NCBI RefSeq assembly: GCF_034555935.1
Contig: NZ_JAYDCJ010000003.1
Location: 1,054,001-1,118,000, forward strand
Origin: Marinobacter qingdaonensis
GTDB taxonomy: Bacteria; Pseudomonadota; Gammaproteobacteria; Pseudomonadales; Oleiphilaceae
Direction: 5' to 3'
Length of the DNA: 64,000 bases
In this document: positions 36,288-44,265 of the stretch, one piece after another
Position numbering within the stretch: position 1 is the stretch's first letter
Layout: every line of letters starts with the position of its first letter
Position numbers and translations under genes: made by a program
Notes under the pieces: generated by a model
Seen by the model: only the letters and a program-made list of their open reading frames with translations
What the model was told of the DNA's origin: nothing
Database searches by the model: none

Positions 36288-37742
36288 ATGGAAAAACGTG
36301 AGGTGGACGTAGCCATCATTGGGGTCGGTACCGCGGGCATGGTGGCCTACCAGCGGGTGCGCAAGGTGACCGACAAGGTCGTGTTGATCGAGGCCAACCG
36401 GTACGGCACCACCTGTGCCCGGGTCGGCTGCATGCCCAGCAAGCTGTTGATCGCCGCCGCGGACAATGCCCATCAGATGGCGCTGGGTCCGGTGTTCGGC
36501 AACCATGCCGACGGCATTCGCATCGATGGCCAGGCGGTGATGAAGCGGGTGCGCCAGGAGCGCGACCGGTTTGTCGCCTCGGTGGTGAGTTCGGTGGACA
36601 AGTTTCCCGATGCCCATCGACTGATCGGCCATGCCCGCTTTGCCGGCCCGCATCGGCTAAAGGTCGAGGGGGCCAGTGGTGACGAGCGGGAGGTGCAGGC
36701 CAAGCGCATCATCATCGCCACCGGCTCCCGCCCCAACATCCCCGGCTTCCTCAAGGACGCCAAGGATCGCCTGGTGGTGAACGACGACCTGTTCGAATGG
36801 AAAGATCTGCCCGGGTCGGTGGCCGTGTTCGGTCCCGGTGTCATCGGCCTGGAGTTGGGCCAGGCCCTGAGTCGGCTGGGGGTGCGGGTTCGGATGTTTG
36901 GCGTCGGTGGCTCGATCGGGCCAATCCAGGATGACGCCATCCGCCAGTGTGCGCTGGAGGCGTTCAACCGGGAGTTCCCGCTGGATCCGGAAGCGGACGT
37001 CACCCGGGTGGCGCGCACCGACGACGGGGTGGCGGTGACCTTCAACGATCACGAGCGGGGGCCGGTCACGGAAACCTTCGATTACGTGTTGGCCGCCACC
37101 GGTCGGCGGCCCAACATCGATGGCCTGGACATCCAGAACGCCGACATCGAACTGGACGACCAGGGCCTGCCGCTGTTCGACCCCTACACCCTGCGCTGCG
37201 GCGACAGCCACATTTTTGTGGCGGGTGACGCCAACAACGAACTGCCGCTGCTGCACGAGGCCGCCGACGAGGGCCGCATTGCCGGCGACAACGCCGCGGC
37301 CTATCCGGATGTTCAGGCGGGTCTGCGGCGGACGCCGCTGGCGGTGGTGTTTACCGACCCACAGATCGCCACCGTGGGCCTGACCATCGACCAGGTGGAT
37401 GAGCGCTGCCGGGGCCGGTTCGGGGTGGGTGAGGTGTCGTTCGAGGACCAGGGCCGCAGCCGGGTGATGGGCAAGAACCTGGGGTTGCTCCGGGTCTACG
37501 GCGAGCGGGGCAGTGGCCTGTTCATGGGCGCGGAGATGTTTGGCCCTGCCGCCGAGCACATCGGGCATCTGCTGGCCTGGTCGGTCCAGCGTCGACTCAC
37601 GGTCAGCGAAATGCTGGAAATGCCGTTTTACCATCCGGTGATTGAGGAAGGCTTGCGGACGGCCTTGAAACAGCTCAATCGCGACCTCAGCATTGGACCA
37701 GAGCCCGCCGAAGGATGCACCGACTGCGGCCCGGGCGTTTGA
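36288..37742 (+). CDS. Dihydrolipoyl-dehydrogenase-like flavoprotein disulfide reductase
   Basis: A 484-residue pyridine-nucleotide-disulfide oxidoreductase. FAD site: VDVAIIGVGTAGMVAYQRV. Redox disulfide: CARVGC in TTCARVGCMPSKLL. NAD(P) site: GSVAVFGPGVIGLELGQALSRLG. Second FAD motif: IFVAGDANNELPLLHEAADEG. Dimer domain ends with the catalytic His/Glu in MPFYHPVIEEGLR. The C-terminal tail adds EGCTDCGPG, two extra Cys. ATG 36288 has AAGGAGG 7 bases upstream. No lipoyl-enzyme genes are near, so a role outside the 2-oxoacid dehydrogenase complexes (as in the Lpd3-type or mercuric-reductase-like groups) is likely. Confidence 0.87.
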   Translation: MEKREVDVAIIGVGTAGMVAYQRVRKVTDKVVLIEANRYGTTCARVGCMPSKLLIAAADNAHQMALGPVFGNHADGIRIDGQAVMKRVRQERDRFVASVVSSVDKFPDAHRLIGHARFAGPHRLKVEGASGDEREVQAKRIIIATGSRPNIPGFLKDAKDRLVVNDDLFEWKDLPGSVAVFGPGVIGLELGQALSRLGVRVRMFGVGGSIGPIQDDAIRQCALEAFNREFPLDPEADVTRVARTDDGVAVTFNDHERGPVTETFDYVLAATGRRPNIDGLDIQNADIELDDQGLPLFDPYTLRCGDSHIFVAGDANNELPLLHEAADEGRIAGDNAAAYPDVQAGLRRTPLAVVFTDPQIATVGLTIDQVDERCRGRFGVGEVSFEDQGRSRVMGKNLGLLRVYGERGSGLFMGAEMFGPAAEHIGHLLAWSVQRRLTVSEMLEMPFYHPVIEEGLRTALKQLNRDLSIGPEPAEGCTDCGPGV

Positions 37743-37767
37743 TGAGGTAATCATAAATCTGGTTTTA

Positions 37768-37834
37768 ATTGATTGGGGCTATCGATGGAATTGGCGTTCT
37801 AAACTTCCGGAGCCGGCGCGGCAAGCCCTATGAT
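37768..37834 (+). promoter_or_regulatory. OxyR-like site and -10 element of dps
   Basis: The OxyR pattern ATAG-N7-CTAT-N7-ATAG is approximated as ATTG (37768-37771), CTAT (37779-37782) and ATTG (37790-37793), each spaced by 7 bases, with the fourth tetramer poor. A good -10 TATGAT lies at 37829-37834 with a weak -35, placing the site around -40 to -70 relative to the likely start, where OxyR activates. Dps is a classical OxyR target. This is pattern matching only. Confidence 0.35.
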
Positions 37835-37875
37835 TGGAGCCAGAACAGAATCAACTAACGTCAAGGAGACAACCG

Positions 37876-38349
37876 ATGGGAAAGAATTTTATTGGCCTCG
37901 ATTCAGACAAGGCAGCCAATCTGGCCGATGCATTGAACGACCTGTTGTCCAACTACCAGATCTTCTACATGAACGTCCGTGGCTACCATTGGAACATCAA
38001 GGGCGATAACTTCTTCGAGCTGCATTTGAAATTTGAGGAGCTGTACGACGATCTGTTGTTGAAGATCGACGAGATCGCCGAGCGGGTACTGACCCTGGGC
38101 CACCGCCCGGCGCACGCCTACAGCACCTACATCGAGAAGTCCGAGGTGCCCGAGCGTCGGGACGTGTCCGACGGTCGGGAAGCGATGGAAAACATCGTGG
38201 ACAGCTTCGCCAAGCTGATTGGCAAGCAGCGCCAGCTGCTGAGCCTGGCCGGCGACGCCGAAGATGAAGGCACGGTGGCGCTGATGAGCGACTATATCTC
38301 GCAGCAGGAAAAAACCGTGTGGATGTACCGCAGCTATCTGGGCCACTGA
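37876..38349 (+). CDS. dps: Dps/ferritin-like DNA-protection protein
   Basis: A 157-residue mini-ferritin that assembles as a dodecamer, oxidises Fe(II) with H2O2 and stores iron; many also bind DNA. The ferroxidase residues are in YMNVRGYHWNIKGDNFFELHLKFEELYDD (His, then Asp/Glu on the next helix), and LKIDEIAERVLTLGHRPAH follows. The N-terminus is short with few lysines (MGKNFIGLDSDKAAN), so strong DNA binding by an N-terminal tail is doubtful. ATG 37876 has AAGGAG about 8 bases upstream. It is a single-gene unit with its own terminator. Confidence 0.94.
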   Translation: MGKNFIGLDSDKAANLADALNDLLSNYQIFYMNVRGYHWNIKGDNFFELHLKFEELYDDLLLKIDEIAERVLTLGHRPAHAYSTYIEKSEVPERRDVSDGREAMENIVDSFAKLIGKQRQLLSLAGDAEDEGTVALMSDYISQQEKTVWMYRSYLGH

Positions 38350-38370
38350 ACCAGAGGCGGAGTTCCGTGG

Positions 38371-38397
38371 AAAGGGCGGCCGAGGCCGCCCTTTTTT
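38371..38397 (+). terminator. Intrinsic terminator of dps
   Basis: AAAGGGCGGC (38371-38380) and GCCGCCCTTT (38385-38394) form a perfect 10-base-pair stem with a CGAG loop, followed by a run of Ts, 22 bases after the dps stop. The A-rich left flank is short, so it mainly serves the forward strand, though it could also slow reverse transcripts of the flavoprotein gene that ends at 38410. Confidence 0.85.
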
Positions 38398-38409
38398 GTG
38401 GCCGTGCGC

Positions 38410-39534
38410 TCAGACCGCGGCCGGCAGGGGCGGAACCTGCTGATGCAGGAACCATTTTTCGGTGACCACCTTGCGGGTGAACCAGTGTGAACGCATCAAG
38501 GTGCCGGCAATCGGCATCTTGACCCAGTCCGGCAGCTGCCAGCCCTGCTCGAGGTCGGTCGCCCGGGTGCCAAACCGGTCGGCAATGGCGTCGCCATAGA
38601 GTTGCAGGGACGAGGCCGAGTAGTCCTCGGCCCGGGCAATGACGTCGGCTGCCAGCAGGGCCGACTCGACCGCGGGACGAATGCCTTCGCCGCTCTGGGT
38701 GTAGGCCAGGCCGGCGGCATCGCCGATCAGCAAGACGCCGTCGTCCACCAGGGGCCGCTCGGCGTGGTCGTACAGCAGATAGGCGTGGCCCTTGAACCGG
38801 CTGGGCAGGTCGCCGGGAATGCGGCCGCTGTCCTTCATCGCCTGCACGAACGCGTCCAGGTGTTCGCTGAGCCGGTGGTTGTCTTCGCGCCCAAGCCCGA
38901 TGTTCAGGTAGTTGCCCTTGCGGAACACCCAGGCATAGCCCTTCAGGTCGCGGCAGAACCAGAGTTCCGGGGTGTCGCCCCGGGCTTGGCAAGTCTCGGC
39001 CTGGCCCGGTGTCATCTCAAATTCCACTTCCTTGGCCGCGACAATGGTTTCGTGGCCGCCGGGGCCGTCGCCCAGCAACCGGGCGACTGGACAGAAATGC
39101 CCGCCGGCGCCGACGATCAGCGGCGCCTCCCAGGTATCGTTGATGCGCCAGTTGCCGCCCTGACGCTGGATGCTCTTCACCGGCGTGGCCAGCACCTTGG
39201 GCGCCTCGACGCGATCCAGCAGGTAGGCGTCGAATTCGCAGCGGCGGATGCCGTAGCTGACCACCTCGCCGTGGTCGTTTTCCACTGGCGCCTGGCCCAT
39301 CATGCCGATGCGGAAGCGGCGTATGGGCTGCAAGGTGCGCCCGCGGCTGTAATCCTCCTGGTCAATGCCCAGGGTGTCGAGTACGGCCGGGGTCACCCAG
39401 CCGGCGCAGGTCTTGTCCCGCGGAAAGCTCTGCTTGTCGATGATCAGGATACGCTTGCCGCTGCCCTGCAGGCGCTGGGCCAGGGTCGAGCCGGCGGGAC
39501 CGGCCCCGACAATGATGACGTCGTAGTACTCCAT
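38410..39534 (-). CDS. Geranylgeranyl-reductase-family flavoprotein
   Basis: A 374-residue FAD-dependent oxidoreductase of the GGR/PHBH superfamily. FAD motifs: VIIVGAGPAGSTLAQRL, GVLLIGDAAGLAYTQSGEGIRPAVESALLAA. Family-specific features are KTCAGWVTPAVLDTLGI near the N-terminus (the CxGxxxP region) and GYAWVFRKGNYLNIGLG (the YxWxFPK block). Known members reduce isoprenoid double bonds; this organism should make no archaeal lipids or chlorophyll. It overlaps the cfa stop by one base (TGATG), so the two proteins are translated together, pointing to modification of membrane fatty-acyl chains. The reaction is inference. Confidence 0.82.
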   Translation of the reverse strand: MEYYDVIIVGAGPAGSTLAQRLQGSGKRILIIDKQSFPRDKTCAGWVTPAVLDTLGIDQEDYSRGRTLQPIRRFRIGMMGQAPVENDHGEVVSYGIRRCEFDAYLLDRVEAPKVLATPVKSIQRQGGNWRINDTWEAPLIVGAGGHFCPVARLLGDGPGGHETIVAAKEVEFEMTPGQAETCQARGDTPELWFCRDLKGYAWVFRKGNYLNIGLGREDNHRLSEHLDAFVQAMKDSGRIPGDLPSRFKGHAYLLYDHAERPLVDDGVLLIGDAAGLAYTQSGEGIRPAVESALLAADVIARAEDYSASSLQLYGDAIADRFGTRATDLEQGWQLPDWVKMPIAGTLMRSHWFTRKVVTEKWFLHQQVPPLPAAV

Positions 39535-40847
39535 CAGGCATCCTCCGGCGCCGCCGCAGTGTCGTACAGGTCCCGGCGATTCTGGGGCAGCCGGTTGTTG
39601 CTGCCGTGGCTGAACACCACCTGGAACAGCTGCAGGGAGCCGGCCCGGAAGGCGGCAATGGAGCCGGCCAGGTACATGCGCCAGGCCCGGGTGAAGTGTT
39701 CGTCGTACATGGCCGAGACCTGGTCCTGGTTCTCGGTGAACCGGTCCATCCAGTGGCTCAGGGTCTGGGCGTAGTGCAGGCGCAGGTTCTCCACGTCCAG
39801 CACCGAAAAATCGCCCAGCTCACAGATCTCCATGAACTCGCCGATGCTGGGCGGGTAGGCGCCCGGGAAGATCCGTTTTTCGATCCAGGCGTTCATCAGC
39901 ATCGGCCGGTTGCGCCCGATGCTGTGCAGCAGCGCCAGGCCGTCGGGTTTCAGGCTGCGTTTGATCAGCTCGGACAGGGCCGGGTAGTTGGCCTTGCCGA
40001 CGTGTTCGAGCATGCCGATGGAGACAAAGGCATCGTACTGACCGGAGATGTTGCGGTAATCGTCTTCGACGTAGTCGATCAGGTGATCGAGATTCTGGCG
40101 GCTGGCCTCGGACCGGGCGAACGCCAGCTGCTCCCGGGAAATGTTGTAGGCGTGGACCTTTACCCCGTAGTTGCGCGCCATGTAGCGCGCCAGCCCGCCC
40201 CAGCCACAGCCGGCTTCGACCACGGTCATGCCCGGTTTCAGCCGGAGCTTGCGGCACACATGCTCGAGCTTGGCCAGTTGGGCCTGCTCCAGGGTCAGGT
40301 CCGGTTGCTCGTAATAGGCGCAGGTATACTGCATTTCCGCCCGGTCGAGCCAGAGCTGGTAGAACTCGTTGCCCAGGTCGTAGTGGTGGTGGATGTTTTC
40401 CTTGGCCTCGGTGATTCCGGTCGGCCGGGGATTGTGGTTGCGCCAGAGCGCATCCAGCCACCTGGGCCATTGCTCCCGGGCGCTGTGGACCGATCGATAG
40501 AGGGTTTCCATCAGGTCCGGCAGGTCGCCTTCCACCTCCAGGCGGCCGGCACTGTACAGGTCCCCGAATGCCAGGTTGGGATTGGCCACCAGGGAATACA
40601 GGGCTTTCGGGTCCAGCAGGTGCAGCACGAACCGTGGCTCCTGTCCTTCCGGTTCAATGACCTCGCCGTTCCACAGCCGAAACTGAATCGGGGGCGAGCC
40701 GGCCATGCGCATGAGTTTGGCCACCAGCCAGCGTTCGTAGCTGTGGGGCTGACGGTCGGTTTGTGCCGCCTCCAATGGCAGGGTCAGCACATGAGGTTTG
40801 GGGTCCTGCTCCGTGTGCTCGGGTTTCTGGGCGGTGCTCTGCGTCAT
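39534..40847 (-). CDS. cfa: Cyclopropane-fatty-acid-synthase-family methyltransferase
   Basis: A 437-residue SAM-dependent enzyme that modifies unsaturated phospholipid acyl chains. An N-terminal lipid-binding domain (about 30-130) precedes the core: HHYDLGNEFYQLWLD, YTCAYYEQPDLTLEQAQ, the SAM loop VVEAGCGWGGLARYMA, YNISREQLAFA, IGMLEHVGKANY, and the bicarbonate-site residues Glu (MLEH), His/Ile in LLHSIG and Tyr in RLHYAQTLSHW. All match active CFA synthases. ATG 40847 has GAGGAG upstream. The coupled downstream flavoprotein raises the possibility of a methyl-branched rather than cyclopropane product. Confidence 0.9.
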   Translation of the reverse strand: MTQSTAQKPEHTEQDPKPHVLTLPLEAAQTDRQPHSYERWLVAKLMRMAGSPPIQFRLWNGEVIEPEGQEPRFVLHLLDPKALYSLVANPNLAFGDLYSAGRLEVEGDLPDLMETLYRSVHSAREQWPRWLDALWRNHNPRPTGITEAKENIHHHYDLGNEFYQLWLDRAEMQYTCAYYEQPDLTLEQAQLAKLEHVCRKLRLKPGMTVVEAGCGWGGLARYMARNYGVKVHAYNISREQLAFARSEASRQNLDHLIDYVEDDYRNISGQYDAFVSIGMLEHVGKANYPALSELIKRSLKPDGLALLHSIGRNRPMLMNAWIEKRIFPGAYPPSIGEFMEICELGDFSVLDVENLRLHYAQTLSHWMDRFTENQDQVSAMYDEHFTRAWRMYLAGSIAAFRAGSLQLFQVVFSHGSNNRLPQNRRDLYDTAAAPEDA

Positions 40848-40951
40848 GGGGGCTCCTCTTCCTTCTGGACCTGGCTGCCACTGCCCAGGCAACCACATTT
40901 GCGCTCGGGACTGTCCCGACAACCAACCTGAGAATCGCCGATGCTGTGTTC

Positions 40952-40979
40952 AGTATAGAAAAGGTTCCGATTTTGTCAG
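40952..40979 (-). promoter_or_regulatory. Promoter of the cfa-flavoprotein operon
   Basis: On the minus strand CTGACA (40979-40974) and TATACT (40957-40952) are separated by 16 bases, both 5/6 matches to sigma70 consensus, about 105 bases upstream of the cfa start. No other gene lies between, so this is the likely operon promoter. Whether a stationary-phase sigma also uses it cannot be told. Confidence 0.6.
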
Positions 40980-41041
40980 CTACAGGGGCAAACGGGGCAA
41001 AACTGGGGCGGGAACCGGTGTGGCTGAGGGGGGGGGAGGGC

Positions 41042-41072
41042 AAAAAAAACCGGGCCACTGGGGCCCGGTTTT
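41042..41072 (-). terminator. Intrinsic terminator of the TRAP operon
   Basis: Read on the minus strand, AAAACCGGGCC-type arms (41046-41056 and 41062-41072, perfect 11 base pairs, ACTGG-type loop) are followed by eight T (complement of 41042-41049). It is 19 bases after the dctM stop, so it ends the dctP-dctQ-dctM transcript. A G-rich tract (about 41026-41039) lies just beyond. Confidence 0.85.
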
Positions 41073-41090
41073 GGTTTCCTGGGAGAAAGG

Positions 41091-42392
41091 TCAGAAGCCG
41101 GCGGTGGCACTCATGCCAAACCACTCCGGGAACACCACGATCAGCGCCAGGACCAGAATCTGGATGGCAATGAACGGGATGATACCCCGATAGATGTCCA
41201 CGGTCTGGACACCCGGCGGTGCCACCCCTTTCAGGTAGAACAGCGAGAACCCGAAGGGCGGGGTCAGGAAACTGGTCTGCAGGTTCATGGCAATCAGGAT
41301 GGCGAACCACAGCATGTTGATGCCCATGGCTTCGGCCACCGGGGCCAGAATCGGCACGATGATGAACGAGATTTCCACGAAGTCGATGAAGAAACCGAGG
41401 ATCAGGATCACCAGCATGGCCAGGATGATGAAGCCCCACTGGCCGCCGGGCAGCAGTTCCAGCCATTCTTCCAGCAGGTAGTCACCACCGGTGTAGCTGA
41501 ACACCATGGAGAAGGCGGTGGCACCGATCAGGATGGCAAACACCATCGCGGTGACCTTGACCGTGTCCTTGGCGCTGTCCCAGACCATCTTGAACGAGAA
41601 CTGGCGGTAGATGATCGCCAGCACCACGGCACCCACGCCGCCCAGGGCCGAGGACTCGGTGGGGGTGGCGATGCCGCTGAAGATGGAACCCAGGACCACG
41701 ACGATCAGCGCCAGCGGCGGGATGATGGCCAGCAGCGCCGAGACGATTTCCTGCTTGCGCGAGGTGGTCGGGTCTTCCGGCATGGCCGGCGCGGTTTCCG
41801 GCTTCAGGCGGGTCAGGATCAGGATGTAGGCGATGTACAGGCCGATCAGGACCACGCCGGGCCAGACTGCGGCCTTGAACAGGTCGCCGACCGGAATGCC
41901 CATGACGTCACCGAGGATGATCAGGATGATGGACGGTGGCACGATCTGGCCCAGGGTGCCCGAGGCACAGATGGTACCGGTGGCCAGGCGCTTATCGTAC
42001 TTGTGCGCCAGCATGACCGGCAGGGAGATCAGGCCCATGGCGACCACGGAGGCACCGACCACGCCGGTGGAAGCCGCCAGCAGCGCGCCCACCAGGATGG
42101 TGGAGATGGCCAGACCGCCCGGCAGGCCGCCGAACAGACGACCCATGGAGGTGAGCAGCTGTTCCGCCAGTCGGGTGCGCTGCAGCACCACACCCATGAA
42201 GATGAACAGGGGCACGGCCATGAGCACGGTGTTCTGCATCACGCTCATGATCCGGAACGGCATGAACGCAAACAGGTCCATGCCCTCGGCATAGATACCG
42301 AAGAACAGCGCCACGCCGCCAAAGGTAAACGCGACCGGGAAACCCAGCATCAGCATCAGCATGGCGACGCCAAACATAATCATACCAATCAT
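41091..42392 (-). CDS. dctM: TRAP transporter large permease DctM
   Basis: A 433-residue inner-membrane protein with about 12 helices, the Na+-driven transport subunit of a tripartite ATP-independent periplasmic system. It has LMLMLGFPVAFTFGGVALFFGIY, PLFIFMGVVLQRTRLAEQLL, LPGGLAISTILVGALLAASTGVVGAS, ASGTLGQIVPPSIILIILGDVMGIPVGDLFKAAV and, near the end, LQTSFLTPPFGFSLFYLKGV, all standard DctM signatures. Its ATG overlaps the dctQ stop by four bases. It carries the last gene of the operon before the terminator. Confidence 0.95.
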   Translation of the reverse strand: MIGMIMFGVAMLMLMLGFPVAFTFGGVALFFGIYAEGMDLFAFMPFRIMSVMQNTVLMAVPLFIFMGVVLQRTRLAEQLLTSMGRLFGGLPGGLAISTILVGALLAASTGVVGASVVAMGLISLPVMLAHKYDKRLATGTICASGTLGQIVPPSIILIILGDVMGIPVGDLFKAAVWPGVVLIGLYIAYILILTRLKPETAPAMPEDPTTSRKQEIVSALLAIIPPLALIVVVLGSIFSGIATPTESSALGGVGAVVLAIIYRQFSFKMVWDSAKDTVKVTAMVFAILIGATAFSMVFSYTGGDYLLEEWLELLPGGQWGFIILAMLVILILGFFIDFVEISFIIVPILAPVAEAMGINMLWFAILIAMNLQTSFLTPPFGFSLFYLKGVAPPGVQTVDIYRGIIPFIAIQILVLALIVVFPEWFGMSATAGF

Positions 42393-42934
42393 GCCAGGCC
42401 TCCTGCGCTGTGCTCCTCGGTGTAGCTCTTCTCACCGGACAGGACGCGGATGGCGTAGGTGATCATGCCCAGGCCCGCGGTGGCGATAAAGAAGGCCGTG
42501 ATCGGGATGACGGACTTGATGATGAAGCGATGGGGCAGGCCGCCCGGATCGCCGCTGCCTTCGCCCATGTTGTAGGAATCAACGGCAAAGGAGTAACCGT
42601 AGGAGCCAATCAGGTAGGCGAACGGCAGGACAAAAACGAGGGCGCCGACCAGATTGATCCAGGCTTTCGCCTTGTTGCTCCAGTTAGTGTAGAAAACGTC
42701 CACGCGGACATGGCCGTCCGTGCGCAGCGCGTAGGGAATACCAAACAGGAAGACGACCGAATAGAGGTGCCACTCCATTTCCTGCATACCAATTGAAACT
42801 TCGTTGAACGCGTAGCGGCTGACCACGTCGTAAAACACGTTGGCCGCCATCAGTATCATCGCGATACAGGCGACCCAGCCGCACAGGTTGGACAAGCGAC
42901 CCAGGCCCTCGTCCAGTTTGATAATCCACCGCAT
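42389..42934 (-). CDS. dctQ: TRAP transporter small permease DctQ
   Basis: A 181-residue inner-membrane subunit with four helices (about 20-40, 58-75, 96-116, 138-160). It starts IIKLDEGLGRLSNLCGWVACIAMILMAANVFYDVVSRYAFN and has the DctQ block SIGMQEMEWHLYSVVFLFGIPYALRTDGHVRVDVFY. It links DctP capture to DctM transport. It overlaps dctM by four bases and follows dctP after 101 bases that hold a stem-loop. Confidence 0.94.
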   Translation of the reverse strand: MRWIIKLDEGLGRLSNLCGWVACIAMILMAANVFYDVVSRYAFNEVSIGMQEMEWHLYSVVFLFGIPYALRTDGHVRVDVFYTNWSNKAKAWINLVGALVFVLPFAYLIGSYGYSFAVDSYNMGEGSGDPGGLPHRFIIKSVIPITAFFIATAGLGMITYAIRVLSGEKSYTEEHSAGGLA

Positions 42935-42989
42935 TAATCTTCCTCCGCCAAGCGGGTTGGCGTTTTTTCAGCTGCTATAAACGACGAAA

Positions 42990-43016
42990 CCGGGACCCCT
43001 CAATGAGCGATCCCGG
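42990..43016. promoter_or_regulatory. Stem-loop between dctP and dctQ
   Basis: CCGGGA (42990-42995) and TCCCGG (43011-43016) form a perfect inverted repeat with a 15-base loop in the 101-base gap after the dctP stop. No U-run follows on the coding strand. Such stems are thought to hold up 3' decay or cause partial termination so that the binding protein is made in excess over the membrane subunits; for this operon that is inference. Confidence 0.45.
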
Positions 43017-43035
43017 CTCCGTTTGGACCGTAATC

Positions 43036-44112
43036 TTACTCGACTTCGGCCATGGTGTTGAGGTACGCGCGCTCGGAGATGTCCGAGTAAGCACGGGACT
43101 TCTCGAGGTACTCGGCCTGAGATTTGACGATCTTGGCCGCCAGCTCGTCACCAGCCGCCGCTTCTTTCAGCAGCTTCTGGTTGGCTTCATACATGGCGTC
43201 GAACACGTCCTTCGGGAACTTCTTGATCTGGACGTCCGGGTACTCTTCCTTGATGCTCGCCCAGGCCTTGGCGTTTTCGTGCTGGGACTGCACCAGCATC
43301 TCGTAAGAGGCCATGCGCATGGACACGCGCAGGATTTCCTGCAGGTCTTCCGGCAGCTTTTCCCAGGTCTTCTTGTTCACCAGGAACTGCAACTCGGTCG
43401 CAGGCTCGTGCCAGCCGGTGTAGTAGTAGTTGGCGATCTGCTGGAAGCCCAGACGCAGGTCCAGGGCCGGGCCGACCCACTCGACGGCGTCGATGGTGTT
43501 GCGCTCAAGCGCGGTGTAGAGCTCACCCGGAGCGATGTTGGTCGGGCTCACGCCCACCTCGGCGAAGACTTCGCCGGCAAAGCCCGGAATCCGCATCTTC
43601 AGACCCTGCAGGTCCTCGAGGGAGTTGATTTCCTTACGGAACCAGCCGCCCATCTGAACGCCGGTGTTGCCGCCCGGGAAGGACATCAGGTTGTGGGGCT
43701 CATACACTTCCTGCATCAGCTCCATGCCGTCGCCGTGGTAGAACCAGGCGTACTGTTCCATGGCGTTCATGCCGAACGGCATGCTGGTGAAGAACAGAGT
43801 GTTGGGAACCTTGCCCTTCCAGTAGTAGGACGCGGAGTGACCCATGTCGTACTGGCCGGCTTTGACCATGTCGAAGACACCGAACGGCGCCTTGTGCTTG
43901 TTGGCGGAGTCAATGCGGATGCGCAGACGGCCATCGGACATTTTCTCGGCCATTTCAGCCATGTTCTTGGAGGCATCGCCAAAGATCGGGAAATTCGGAC
44001 CCCAGGTTTCTGCCAGGCGGAGCGTAAATGTATCCTGAGCATACGCCTGCGAGGCGGCAAAGGTAGTTGCCACAGCCAGCGCAGCCGCGGAAAGAACAGA
44101 ACGGATCTTCAT
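43036..44112 (-). CDS. dctP: TRAP transporter solute-binding protein DctP (2-oxoacid type)
   Basis: A 358-residue periplasmic protein with signal peptide (MKIRSVLSAAALAVATTFAASQAYAQ). The mature part has LRLAETWGPNFPIFGDASKNMAEM, the conserved Arg/Asn ligand block SFPGGNTGVQMGGWFRKEINSLEDLQGLKMRIPG, and ALERNTIDAVEWVGPALD. The MGGWFRKEI wording is that of the TakP/2-oxoacid and lactate-binding group rather than C4-dicarboxylate DctP, so pyruvate, other 2-oxoacids or lactate are the best guesses. It is the first gene of the operon; an 18-bp palindrome lies 123 bases upstream. Confidence 0.92.
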   Translation of the reverse strand: MKIRSVLSAAALAVATTFAASQAYAQDTFTLRLAETWGPNFPIFGDASKNMAEMAEKMSDGRLRIRIDSANKHKAPFGVFDMVKAGQYDMGHSASYYWKGKVPNTLFFTSMPFGMNAMEQYAWFYHGDGMELMQEVYEPHNLMSFPGGNTGVQMGGWFRKEINSLEDLQGLKMRIPGFAGEVFAEVGVSPTNIAPGELYTALERNTIDAVEWVGPALDLRLGFQQIANYYYTGWHEPATELQFLVNKKTWEKLPEDLQEILRVSMRMASYEMLVQSQHENAKAWASIKEEYPDVQIKKFPKDVFDAMYEANQKLLKEAAAGDELAAKIVKSQAEYLEKSRAYSDISERAYLNTMAEVE

Positions 44113-44234
44113 TGCTCTTCAATCCTCTTGTCTTTTTTGTGTGTAGAGCGGCCTCCCTGTAGGGAGGGGTCCACTCTTAACGGTAGCCCAACTTACCAAT
44201 AATCGTTAGCAAACGGAATGAAAAACGGTCTCAA

Positions 44235-44252
44235 CTACGACCTAGGTCGTAG
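44235..44252. promoter_or_regulatory. 18-bp perfect palindrome upstream of the TRAP operon
   Basis: CTACGACCTAGGTCGTAG is a perfect inverted repeat with no spacer, in the 153-base gap between the acyltransferase stop and the dctP start on the same strand. Length and symmetry are those of a homodimer binding site, and the TAC...GTA ends recall sites of LuxR/NarL-type regulators, though I cannot name the protein. Placed far upstream (about -100), it would suit an activator of dctPQM. Confidence 0.55.
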
Positions 44253-44265
44253 GTTGGTTTACATA

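Noticed and set aside
40763..41173. Plus-strand open frame between the cfa start and the TRAP terminator
   Set aside because: It overlaps the start of cfa, the cfa promoter and the TRAP terminator, has no ribosome site, and its Pro/Arg/Gly-rich translation shows no domain.
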